From: Centrapalus pauciflorus
Taxonomy: Eukaryota; Streptophyta; Magnoliopsida; Asterales; Asteraceae
Assembly (NCBI GenBank): GCA_020465985.1
Contig: JAANYP010000806.1
Coordinates: forward strand, 186,001 to 250,000
Direction: 5' to 3'
DNA length: 64,000 nucleotides
In this document: positions 33,449-44,482 of the stretch, piece after piece
Position numbering within the stretch: position 1 is the stretch's first letter
Layout: every line of letters begins with the position of its first letter
Program-made: the position numbers and the translations under genes
The notes under the pieces: model-generated
The model's input: only the letters and a program-made list of their open reading frames with translations
The model's database searches: none
What the model was told of the DNA's origin: nothing

Positions 33449-36052
33449 ATGAAAGTTCTTTCTTATCAGCAGATGAAAGACGAGGATAAGAAGATCTATG
33501 AAGCTGAGAATCGAGCCTTATCTTCAATCAAGATGTCTCTGCCTCTTGAGAATCTACATACTTTCAAACACCACGGGAGCTTGAAAGAGCTTTGGGAGGC
33601 TTTGTAAAAAAGGTATGAGGGAAATCCACAAGTAAGGAAGGGGAGAACTGACTTGATGAAGCAACAGTTCGCAATCTTCAAGTGTCAGATGAATGAGAGT
33701 CTTGATGAAGTGATCACTAGATTCTATCATCTTTTGACTGAACTGGATAATATTAGAGTTGATTATAAAGAATCAGAGAAGATTGACAAATTTCTAGATG
33801 TTATACCACCGAAGTGGGAGATGTACACTACTTTCATAAAGCATGATCAAGAGAAGTTAGATAAGCTTTCTCTTGAGGAACTAACTACGATGCTGAGATA
33901 TCATAATTCCAAGATGCAGAAGAAAGAGACGGAGTATGATCAGGTGCAAGATCCGAAGATGTAAGACTAAGCCATCTACATCAAGTGCAACTAAGTCTGG
34001 AGCTACAACATTTTATACTGAGGAACAAGAGAGCATACCAGGAGAAATAGAAGAATCTACAGGTAGGGCTTTTCTGGGTTTCTCAAAAATAGTTGATCAG
34101 CAAGAGAGTTCTACTTCAGGATCATCAACTCAAGGGTACACAAAGATGCTGATGAATGCTAAGACTGCTGATGAGCAACTCAAGCTTCTACCATCGGTTA
34201 TAGCAGTATATGGGAACTATATTTAGGGGAAGATCAACGATCCGACACTCTGGGAAGAAGACTACGATCAGGTCGATCCTGATGATCTGAAGCAAATGGA
34301 TCTACAATGGCAACTAGCCATGGTTACAAAGAAAGTTAAAAGGTTCATGAAAAGAACAGACAGAACTCTATGTGTGAACAGTGTAGGATTTTACAAATCA
34401 AAGGTCAAATGTTACAAGTGTCAGGGGTTGGGACACATTGCTAGAGAGTGTCAAAGACCTAAGGTTGATAACCATCAGAACTCAAGATGTTAGAATTCTA
34501 CCGCTTCAGGGAATCAGGGTTCAGCGGCTGGTTTACTCACAAACGTGTCTTCTAACAAACAGTTAGATGGTATGTACGCTTGGAATACAGATTCTGAGGC
34601 AACCACTAGAGCACTCATGGCTTAAGTGGAAGAGTCTGATAAAGAGAAATATATTGGAGCGGAAGAAGTAAAGAAAGAGGATACCCCGCAGTCCGATTCA
34701 AATGCATTGGTACTGGAGAACACTGTGGAGCTTGCAACTTTGGAGTTTGCAGCTTTGATGGCCAACATGAATTATGTGTCTTATGTACTACTCTGAATGA
34801 TAAACTGAATTTAATACAAGAGACACATTCATCAATGACTGCTCAAATCCAGTCATTAAAATCTGATAATGCTAGTTTATTGGATATCAAGGAAGATCTT
34901 AAAGCTAAACTTAAAGCTGATGCTCAAGATATGATAGTTTTGAAAGACAAGTTAAGTGAACAATGTGTCAGGAATGAACTAATTTATGAGCATGTAGAAT
35001 CGATAAACACGGAGATCTCCTTGAAATATGTAGAATTAGCAGACTCTAGAGTTAGGGTAGTTGAGGCAAACAGCAAGCTTGAAAAGTTTAGGAATTCGTC
35101 CTTGACTTTAGGCAAGATCTTAGGTTCACAGAGACAGTCTAATAAGATGACTGGCCTAGGATATCAAGATGTGGCTCCTCCCTTCAATACCAACTACATA
35201 CCTATTCCTCAGGGTGAGACCATGGAAACAGTTAAATCAGAGGAAGTAATGGTAAATGAGACAGCTGAAGTGTCAACACCTATCCGTCAAATTAAGAAAA
35301 CAGTAAAGTTTGTGCAATCTAGTAGTATGCGAAAACTAGATTAAGCTGAAACTATAAGTGATAAGAATAAAGAGGAGATGAACCAGACAGTTGAAAAAAA
35401 CAAACAGGACATTAGTGTGACACCTAAGACAAAGAGTTCAAATAAGAAATCAATTGAGAAGATGTCTTGCTTTAAGTGTCATGAGAAAGTTCATGTTACT
35501 TTAGGTTCTCCCTATAAGAAAACAGAGTATATCCCGAACAAAGGAAAACAAGAACAGCCTACCTTGAAAACAATGCCTTGGTATGCGAGCATGAGTAGTT
35601 CTCACAACTCAGAGAACAACTCTAGTGTGATGTCACAATTAGGTAGTAGACAAACACCGGTGTTTACTAGACAAAATGAAGGACCTAGGAATAATTCACA
35701 AAATAGAATCCTAAGTTTATCAAAGTTTGTCCCCCTAACCATCCTTAGGAATCATACACCAAATAGGAGTCACACTCCAGTTAGGTCTCATACTCCTAAT
35801 AGACATTAGACACAAAGTAGAGCTCAGAATTATCACAATGACATGTACTTTCACATAATTTATTTTAGGGCTGAACAACAAATACCAATGCAAAGACCAA
35901 GAGTGGATGTTAATCACTCGAATTCACAACCTGGTCTTGATCAAAAACCAAAGTCACCTGAAAGGAGATATGGGTATTTGAAAGAACTCACGTATGTAGA
36001 TGAGAAAGGTATTACCAAGTCAGTCATGGCTTGGGTTCCCCGTGATAACTAA
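33449..36052 (+). pseudogene. Element B Gag
   Basis: The first usable ATG (33449) gives MKVLSYQQMKDEDKKIYEAE, which matches the middle of a Copia capsid domain, so about 60 N-terminal residues seem lost. A TAA at 33605-33607 interrupts LKELWEAL/KRYEGN. CQMNESLDEVITRFYHLL and EELTTMLRYHNSKMQ follow. Zinc knuckle 1 is CYKCQGLGHIAREC (about 34412-34453). A coiled coil lies at 34835-35100, then GLGYQDVAPPFNTNYIP. The second knuckle (CFKCHEKVHVTLGSP, about 35468) has lost its last Cys. Frameshifts near 33950, 34230, 34500, 34790 and 35345 break the frame. The architecture equals that of D and C Gag. Confidence 0.85.
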
Positions 36053-36480
36053 CTTGTTTTGTTTCATGTGCAGGAGTCAGCTACAGGTCCAAACAACAAG
36101 TGGTATGTGGATAGTGGTTGTTCTCGACACATGACAGGGGTGAGAAGTCTACTGCCAGAATTCAAAAGTGGGAATAAAGGGTTTCTTTCTTTTGCTCGGA
36201 ATAAAGGAGGAGATATCACTGGATTAGGAATTGTCACTAATTGGAAAATCACTCTCGATTAAGTCTACTATGTAGAGAAGCTTGATTATAATCTCATTAG
36301 TGTCCCTCAAATCCGTGATATGCAACATTCAGTACACTTTATAGAGAAGGAAGCGCTAGTGCTAAGGTTTAAGATTCCTGAAGAGTGGAGAATGATGAGT
36401 GCTCCAAGGAAGAATAATATGTATATGGTGGACATGTCCATAGCAGAATCTTCGATGGGATCTACATGTTTAGTATTAGC
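36053..36480 (+). pseudogene. Element B protease
   Basis: KWYVDSGCSRHMTG (about 36100-36140) has the intact D-S-G active site. VYYVEKLDYNLISVPQIRD then leads to the pre-integrase part with APRKNNMYMVDM. A TAA at about 36260-36262 and drift in the substrate-binding flap inactivate it. Confidence 0.85.
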
Positions 36481-37752
36481 TTCAGAATCAGAATCTTTGT
36501 CATGTAACAGGCAAATGGCTTACCTGAACTTAAGGAAGATGAACTTCATCAATGAAAATGGCCTAGTGAAAGGTGTACCAATGAGGAGCTTCCAATTTGA
36601 AGACAAGTGTGTGTCTTGCAAGAACGGGAAACAACACAAGAAGGCACACAAGTCTAAGACTCGAAACTCAAACTCCTCCACTTTTGATCTGCTGCATATG
36701 GATCTTTCTGGTCCAATCAACAAAAGGAGTATAGGTGGAAGATGGTATTATTTGGTTATCACTGATGATTACTAACTATTTTCTTGGGTTTTCTTTTTTA
36801 GGTACAAAGGACGAAGCAGCAGGCATGCTGATTAGGTTCTTAGACCAAATAGAGAAAGCCAACAGGAGAAGGGTGAAGCGTATGAGAAGTGATAACGAAA
36901 CTGAGTTCAAGAAAGCATTAATGGATGTATACTGCCTTACTAAAGGCATAGTGCATCAATTTAGTGCACCATATGAGCCACAACAAAATGGAGTGGTAGA
37001 ACGAAAGAACAGAATATTGAAGGAAACGCTAATGCTTTCGGATTCAAAGCTTCCTACAATGTTTTGGGGGGAGGCAGTGAATACCACTTGTCACGTTCTA
37101 AACAGAGTCCTTACTGTCAAATCTCTGAACAAAATCTATTACAAGATTTTAAATAAGCGTCCACCAAATTTACCTAGTTTAAAACCATTTGGGGTGCCAT
37201 ATACTTTGTTGAGAACGAAACATCAACCTAAGTTTGTTGAAAAGGCAGACGAAAGATACTTCTTAGGTTATGTCCCAAATTTACTAAATAATAGGGTTTT
37301 TAACAGAACCACTGGTACTACAGAAATTATGTTTTTGAGGCTACCAGTTATACGCAAGAGCCCCAAATAGGTCCAGAATGGTTATTTAATTTTGACACTG
37401 TATGTAAATCATTTAACGTTCCTTTTAGTTGTGATGCAGGTACTTTGGAGAAAGACTTCTCAACTCTAAATCTTGATGAAGAGGGTGGGGTCTTTTCTAA
37501 TTCGAGCATTCCTATGACATCTGCAGGAGAACTATCGACAGAAGAAGAGTCCCTAACAACTGAAGAACCTTCATCTCCTATTAATGTGACTCAAATAAAC
37601 AGTCCAGCCTCGGAAGAAAATGACCATGAGGAGGATCTTAGGTCTAAAGTCACACCAACGTTAGGATAAATAGGATGTAATCTGGGTGACAATCTTCAAG
37701 TCGATGTAGTTGAAACATCAAAAGTTCATAAGGATCACCCCTTGAGGACATT
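36481..37752 (+). pseudogene. Element B integrase and linker to RT
   Basis: The zinc site has lost both histidines: the usual WHRRMAHLN reads CNRQMAYLN. CVSCKNGKQHKKAHKSK keeps both cysteines. The core shows LLHMDLSGP, MRSDNETEF (Gly to Glu) and PQQNGVVERKNR, so the DDE residues remain. A TAA near 36773 and a frameshift separate the zinc part from the core. Good Copia similarity runs to VFNRTTGTTEIMF near 37330. From 37371 to 37752 is an acidic, serine/threonine-rich linker with stops. Confidence 0.87.
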
Positions 37753-39362
37753 ATGGATCCTAATGCAGTTGTGCAAACTCGGAGTAATGTGAATATTGAC
37801 ACAGGGCTATTATCAATGATCAAAGACTCCGAAGCATTCCACATGTGTTTGTACTCATGTTTCATTTCTCATGTTGAGCCAATGAATATTCAAATGGCTC
37901 TAAAGGACAATTCTTGGGTTGAAGCAAAGCAGGATGAACTCTCACAGTTCAAGAAACTGCAAGTCTGGGAGTTAGTGACTTTGCCTCGTGAAGAATATGC
38001 AATAGGGACCAAATGGGTCTTTTAGTGCAAAAGGGATGATCGAGGCATTGTTACTCGAAACAAGGCAAGACTCGTAGTCAAGGGTTTCAACGAAGAAGAA
38101 GGAATAGACTACAATGAAGTGTTTGCACCAGTATCAAGACTTGAAGCTATCCAACTCTTTCTCACATTTGCATCCTTCAAAGGCTTTAAAGTTTATCAAC
38201 TAGACGTCAAGAGTGCCTTTTTGTATGGGAAAGTGAAATAACTGGTGTATGTCGAGCAACCAGCAGGGTTTACAGATCCTTTGTATCCGGACATAGTATA
38301 TAAATTGGATAAGGCTCTGTATGGGTTACATCAGGCACCCAAGGCTTGGTACGAGAGAATATCTACTCATCTCTTGGAAAATGGGTTCAAGAGAGGGCGT
38401 ATAGATAGTACACTATTCATTAAGTGGAAAAAGGATGATTTCTGCTAGTACAAGTCTATGTGGACAACATAATCTTTGGGTAATCAAATGAACAGCTGTG
38501 TAAGGACTTTGAAAAAGTCATGTTTACAAGTTGAACAACGAAATGAGGGTATGTTCATTCATCAGACGAAGTATGTCTATGAGATACTTGAGCGCTTTGG
38601 GATGGAAGGAACAAAACTCACGTCACATTTCAGCACACCAATTCAAGTCGACCACAATCTCGGACCTGGTAACGAAAGTGACACTGATGTGGATCAGACT
38701 TATATGGGGCCATGATCGGGTCACTTATGTATCTAACTGCTTCCAGACCTGACATTAGCTTTATTGTATGTTTATTTACCAGGATTTAAGCCAACCCTAA
38801 AGAGATGCATATGAAAGCTGTGAAGCAGATTCTGAGAAACCTGACGTCAAAACCTAAGATGGGCCTTTGGTATCATGCCGATGGAGATCTAGAATTGGAA
38901 GCTTAAACAGACTCGGACTATGGAGGGTGCAGGTTGAACGAAAAGTCAACAACAGGAGGTTGTCAGTTCTTTGGAGGGAGACTGGTGTCCTGGCAATGTA
39001 AGAAACAGACTTCGGTAGTCGTATCCACATGCGAAGCTGAATATGTAGTTGCGGGTAGCTGTTGTTAAAAGGTTTCATGGATCCAACTACAATTGCGGAA
39101 TTATGGTTTGACTTATACTCATACTCCTATTAGGATAGATAACCAATCCACAATAGCAATAACCAGTAATCCGGTAAAGCATAGTAAGACTAAGCACATT
39201 GATATACGTCATCATTTTATTCGTGACTGTGTAGAGAGAAACCTGATTAAGTTGGTATAAGTTCCAACAGAAGACACCTATGCGGATTTGTTCACAAAAG
39301 CACTTGATAGATCACGTTTTGAGTTGTTAGTCCAACTAAACGTGACGCAAAATCCAGAGTAA
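37753..39362 (+). pseudogene. Element B reverse transcriptase and RNase H
   Basis: RT has QFKKLQVWELVTLP, GTKWVF, RLVVKGFNEEEGIDYNEVF, YQLDVKSAFLYGKVK, KLDKALYGLHQAPKAWYE and, at 38454-38480, VYVDNIIFG. The catalytic YVDD is thus YVDN (codon AAC at 38466-38468). A deletion joins DFEKVM to QVEQRNEGMFIHQTKY near 38520. RNase H keeps TDSDYGGCRLNEKSTTGGCQ, CEAEYVVAGSC and KHIDIRHHFIRDC. Stops lie at 38024, 38238, 38447 and about 38905. It ends at TAA 39360-39362. RNA-dependent polymerisation would be lost by the active-site change alone. Confidence 0.9.
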
Positions 39363-41020
39363 CCTGACCTCGTTAGATAGGTTTTCTATAATTTTTAGCT
39401 TTTAGTTTGTCTTTATAGATAATTTACTTAAAAAAAATAAGCAGAGAGGTCATAGAGTTCAAGGTTCAACATGACGAGATTTAGAGAAAACTAACAAACT
39501 CTAATTGTTAAACTTTCACACATAATGCACTATAAACTCTAGTCATGTACATATTCATATTCTGATGTGTTGGTAGGCATAAAACATGAAGATTTTCCTA
39601 AAAGCCAATAAACATTCAAGAAATTGTCGTATTTGTTACCAACATAGACGTATGATTAATAGGTCTTAATATCTGTGTTATAGGCATACACAAAATTAAT
39701 TATGAATGAGGTATGTAAATCAGTTTGGGAGATGTATCGCTTCAACAAAATACATCTTAAACAAAGAGCAAGCATGAGGAGAAAAGAAAGTCAAGACATG
39801 TCGCTTTCTTGTACGTCAGTACAGACCTGTCACCGCCATTTTGACTTAATAGAGAAAGATACGTCGCTTTGTTGTACGAAAGTACAAACCTGTCACCGCT
39901 ATCTTGGCTAAATATGAGAAGTATGCTCTACCCTAAGATAAACCAAGACACTCTGTTGTACGTCAGTACAGACCTATGTCCCACGTTTGCGTTTTAAAGA
40001 GAATTTGCAAATACAAAAAAGTCATAATGATTGTCTTAATCACAGAGGTATGTCGAAGCATGGGACACGTAAGGTAATTTCTTGATAAATAGAAAGGCCA
40101 AAGAAAATCTTTTGTATTGCGTGTTTAAGTGAACAACAATACTGATAATCGACATGGTGTGTATGTTACAATCAACAATAAAGAGATTTTAAAATTCAAA
40201 AGCGTTAAAGTGCAACACCAATAGTGCATTGGCAAAGCTATCTGATTGTATCTTCTATGACTCTCTCACAAAAATTTTTACTTTGTGTTATTTTATCTTT
40301 AATTTTCATTTTATTTTAGTTTATTAGGTAAATTTTAAGTATGTAGGAACGATGTCAATTACTTGGATTTATTCCAGTTGAAAAAACAATAGACACGTGA
40401 TAATCGGTTGCTCAAAGTGAGGTGTTCCGCGATAAGTTAAAAAAAATTTAAAATTTTTCTAAGTTCTTAAAGGTTGAAATAAATTCGTGCCATATAAGTT
40501 CCTACGAACTTATGGCAACTAAGTTCGTAGACCGTGTGTGGGGCCTATAAATAGTGTCAAAATATTAAATTCGTTCACCAACCTGGAACGAACTTATCCC
40601 TTACGGACTTAAGCGGCGATCACGAACTTAACACGCGATTACTAACTTAACGGACTCTTTACGGTCTTATTTTTGTATAGCGAAGATACCCATCGACTCT
40701 TCTCGAACTTTTCACCCTTGCTCTCGGTTTAGCTTCAAAAACGTCAAAGTAAGTAAGTGTAGGGAGTTTAATTGGATCTTTGGAGACTAATTTGGGTTTT
40801 GGTGTTCGAATCAAAAGGGGGTTAATAACTCTCGGTTTTCAACTCTTTTAGGAGATAAACCTTACAGTTGAACCTTACTAAACCGGAATGGATCCTATTA
40901 GGACTAGTTTCATGTGTTCATGAAGTCTAAAAAGGGTTAATTTTCCTTAAGTTCGTGAGAACTTATTTGTTTTTGAAAATTTAATTGTTCAAATTTTAAA
41001 ATTTTGTTGTGTGTGCAGGA
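39363..41020 (+). promoter_or_regulatory. Element B spacer upstream of ORF3: palindromes, TATA box, candidate intron
   Basis: Non-coding. Three copies of TGTACGTCAGTACA or TGTACGAAAGTACA lie at 39810-39823, 39873-39886 and 39957-39970, each followed by GACCT or AACCT. ATAAGTTC-CTAC-GAACTTAT (40494-40513) repeats the palindrome of the B LTR. A TATA box, CCTATAAATAG (TATAAATA at 40546-40553), lies 33 bp downstream. A donor-like AAA/GTAAGT at 40749 and an acceptor-like TTGTTGTGTGTGCAG ending at 41018 bracket 270 bp and end three bases before the ORF3 ATG. Read together, this looks like a separate promoter with a 5'-UTR intron. Not proven. Confidence 0.5.
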
Positions 41021-43776
41021 ATGGCAGAGCGAGCGTTTGAAAACAAACACAACATGGTGGTCAGCATAGATATGCAGGTGCCAGAAGCAGAGACATTCTG
41101 GCAAATCTGACCAGATCCCGAGTAGCACACACCTTAACGCATAATCCAACTTTGATGACTTGGTACATTCGTCAATTTTGGTACAAGTGCATCCTCTGTC
41201 CACCCCCCCCCCCCCCCCCCCCCCCGTACTCTAGGAAAGAGTAAATGGGCAGCCGATTGCTTTCTCGACAGCAGATTATAAGGACAATTCTTGTCCTGCG
41301 AACTAAAGCTCAAGAGAATAGTCCTACAGATTACTTAACTCAACTACGCCAAGGGGATTTCCAAGGGATGGAGCACTCGCTTGATCTGACCAAAGCCTCG
41401 TACGTGAAAAGTCGAGTGATAGAACAATGGCGTTATATGATGCACGTTCTTCCCGTCTGTCTTGCCCCGAAGAAAGAAGGTTTTGATGTAATGAAATCCA
41501 AGGTACAATCTGTGATGAGCTCACTTGTATACAACAAGCCATACAGCTTCTCTAGATTCTTTTTTGTAGATCTTATACATCAGATAACAGCTCCAACTCG
41601 CAAGTGATTCCTGATGTATCCATGCTTTGTGATGATGATTATTCGTCACTATATGCCCAATTTGCCACCATAACTAGAATGAGCGTCCACAGCCAGAGAT
41701 GGCCTGAGAATAAGCGTCCACAGCCTACTCCACTGTTTGGAGCTTTGCTCAACGATGACTATGTTGCACCAACAGGAGATGGATGGCTGGATGTGCAACA
41801 AGGTCCAGCAGCGGTCCCATCAGCAGCAGCAGCACCTGCAGCACAAGTGGTGCAACCTGTCCAGAATCAAGCTGTCCCATCACCAGCAACATTAGCATCT
41901 CCACCTGTCATTCCAGTTGATCCTCGAGATTTGGAGGATATTTTTGCTAATGGTGGAGCTGCTCAAGCTGATATTGCAGAATAGGTCGTTCAGGATATTC
42001 TTCAACCACCTAAAGCACCCGGAAACATCTTTGACGAGGTTAAGAACTATCAACCAGACTAGTCTACTGTGGCAGCTGAACCATCTCAGAGTACGGAGGA
42101 TGATGAAATTGAGACTGATTCAGATGAGGCAAGGGATATTTAGGATGCAGCATATCCACGAACATCTTATGGACGTTATCGTTTTCGTGTGATTGTGCTG
42201 CAGACTAGGCAGCTGCAAACGTGGCGGCTTCAGGATTATGATGATGATGATGAGTATGAACCAGAATATGAGACTTTGGAGAGGCATTAGAGAGCTAAAC
42301 GTTAAAGGATAAATCAATCGGTGCCCTCTACCTCTGCAACAGTTGCACCACAAGTAATAACCACAACCGCACCATCGTCATCAGTTCCATCTCCACCCGA
42401 GACAACTACATCTTATAGCCAGATCCTTCTTCGTCTTCAAGCTCAAATTGATAATCAGGCTGTGCAAATTCTCCAACTGACTAATGCCGTTATTGAAGTT
42501 CAGAAGTATAACGTCCAGCTAGATCAAACAGTGGCTGATCAGTAGTAAAAGATTGCCACCTTTGAGGATCTACTGGCACAACTTTTGAAAGATCGTCCAG
42601 TTCAGGTGGAGAGCTGTAGGGAGGATGCCTTGAAGCATTTTTAGAGGGACGATGAAGAAGACGGCCCAAGTGCAAATAAAGACAGTGAGCTGGCAGATCT
42701 TTAAAAAACAACAATCTTCTAAGCTTCCTAAACCTCAGGGGGGGTCTAGTTTATCAGCCTAGGACAAGGGCAAAGGTAAGGCTACAGAGACAGGAGATGT
42801 AACTCAAGAAGACTTGATAGGAGCTCTCTCAGGGTTAGATAAAGATGAGTTGAGGTTTGATTTTGAAGATGACTTAGATCAGGAAGATCTTGAGGAATGA
42901 GAATTTATTCCTAAAGATATTCGTGATTGGTAGTCAGATGACGAAGTGGTCATAGATGAAGATGATAATGTTGATGAAAATTTTGTCTATAAACAACCTG
43001 TTACGGAGCAATATGTGAATGTAGATCAGAATCCGATAGATCTAGATGTGCTAAGATATACACTTAATGATGAATCAGATTCTGAGGTATCTCAGATGCT
43101 AGACTGGGAGATTTCGAGAGAAGAGAAGAAGAAATAGTGGTTTAAGAGAGAAGAAGAGAAGATAGACTTGGCTACAAAGAAGAAGATAAAATTGCCAAGT
43201 TTCAGGAGAACTGTCACGTGACATTTTTAGCTGGTTCTTTGACAAGGATCTGCAGCTAATTGTTTTAAAGAGAAGAGATGGGCTGCAATACCTGAAAAGA
43301 AGGCTGAAGGATTTTAGTTCGTTGCCAAAGTGTAAAGTTAAATAGTTAGCTTGGAAGAACTTGATCAACTTAGGAGACGACCCTTATGCTGAAGTAGTCG
43401 CAAGAATTGTCAGAAGAGAAGGTCAATCTGGAAAGTTTGAAAGGATCAAGCCAAGAGTTGGAAAAAGAGAGGTAGATGAAACGAGAATAGATCCTCAGAT
43501 TAGTAGACCATGACCAAGATGGTTTACAAACCAGTCAGATGCATAAAGAAGGTTCCATTGAAGACAATGCCACATGATGTTCTGGTAAATATGAAGTGGT
43601 GGTACGTTGACAATGAAACTGCTAAAGCTATAATGGAGGTTGAAGACGACAAGATTATTTTGGAGGTATATTATCATTTGCATCTTGTGAACCTATCTCA
43701 AAGTGATCTAAAAAACCTTCACGAGAAGCCGATCTTCTATCATGAAGGTTGGAGATCTGAAGGCGGAAAATACTAG
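41021..43776 (+). pseudogene. Element B ORF3
   Basis: Starts at ATG 41021 (MAERAFENKHNMVVSIDMQ). A frameshifted region with 23 C (41203-41225) leads to SRQQIIRTILVLRTKAQE, VIEQWRYMMHVLPVCLAPKK and, after a TGA at 41605-41607, FLMYPCFVMMI, matching the FLMYPRF motif of D ORF3. An alanine/proline/glutamine-rich middle (41780-41980), acidic segments (42080-42140, 42780-43080) and a lysine/glutamate-rich part follow. The C-terminal piece (43510-43776) has MTKMVYKPVRCIKKVP and NMKWWYVDNETAKAIMEVE. It has many stops, nearly all shared with the duplicate at 59074-61688, so decay came before the duplication. Role unknown. Confidence 0.7.
41203..41225 (+). repeat. C23 homopolymer in B ORF3
   Basis: 23 consecutive C; 16 at 59185-59200 in the duplicate. 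Such tracts are error-prone in sequencing, so length is uncertain. Confidence 0.8.
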
Positions 43777-43876
43777 AAACTGGTTAGGGTATGCATTGAA
43801 CAGGGACTACATGTAGGAAGCGATCTGAATAGGACTAGAATTGTAGATCAATGAAAAATAATTAGAAGTTATCGTC

Positions 43877-43887
43877 AAGGGGGAGTC
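43877..43887 (+). other. Element B polypurine tract
   Basis: AAGGGGGAGTC directly before the 3' LTR; the duplicate has the same bases at 61789-61799. The preceding 43777-43876 is 3' untranslated sequence with nothing recognised. Confidence 0.8.
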
Positions 43888-44273
43888 TTTTAGTAAACCC
43901 GGTGTGACGACAACATTCTAGTTTGTTATTGATAGTCAATTGTAATAGATAGGGCCTTATGAATACAAAGTCATGATTATATGTTCATGTTTATGTCTTA
44001 AGTTCATGATTGTGTATTAAGTTCATGTTTGCATGATAAGTTCATGATTGCATGATAAGTTCATGATTGCATGATAAGTTCTTATTTTAATAGGTATAAA
44101 CTTATTGCAGATAAGTTCATATGAATTTATATCAAATAAGTTTATACGAAGTTAGCTGCATGGGCTTGAACTTACGAGTTCGCGGAGTTGGGCCATGCAC
44201 GAACTTAGCGTGTATATTATGAACTTATATTAGAGAATTTCGCACACTTCGATAATATTCATAGCAGACGGTG

Positions 44274-44314
<41 letters not shown>

Positions 44315-44482
44315 CCAGAGGAGCGATACAGGTTGTAGAGTTGATATTCCGTCAACGAACATCGTGTTTGCCTCTGTTTTCCCGTGTGAGTATTCGTGGT
44401 TGATCCGTTAGTGTTAAACGAGAATTCTGCACTCGTTTGTCGCCACAACGCCTTGATAGATCTTGTAGGAAGGGACCTTACA
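43888..44482 (+). repeat. Element B 3' LTR
   Basis: 595 bp. The terminal TG is mutated to TT (TTTTAGTA versus TGTTAGTA at 61800) and it ends GGGACCTTACA. It contains four 19-bp units (44000-44075) and a GA run at 44277-44311. The next bases ATTAG begin the F remnant, as also after 62373. Confidence 0.92.
44277..44311 (+). repeat. GA microsatellite in B LTR
   Basis: About 17 GA units; matching runs at 32879-32898 and 62170-62202 differ in length. Confidence 0.9.

Larger units (their letters stand above)
32503..44482 (+). mobile_element. Element B: Sirevirus-type Copia retrotransposon, about 12 kb
   Basis: 5' LTR (32503-33068), PBS, gag, PR, IN, RT, RNase H, a 1.66-kb spacer, ORF3, purine tract and 3' LTR (43888-44482) are in the expected order on plus. 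The left LTR edge is worn and no target duplication can be read. The 5' LTR differs from the 3' LTR much more than the 3' LTR differs from its duplicate at 61800-62373. Every ORF is broken. Confidence 0.9.

Noticed and set aside
44000..44075. Regular 19-bp repeats as a CRISPR-like array
   Set aside because: Units are directly tandem without spacers, inside an LTR of a plant retroelement.
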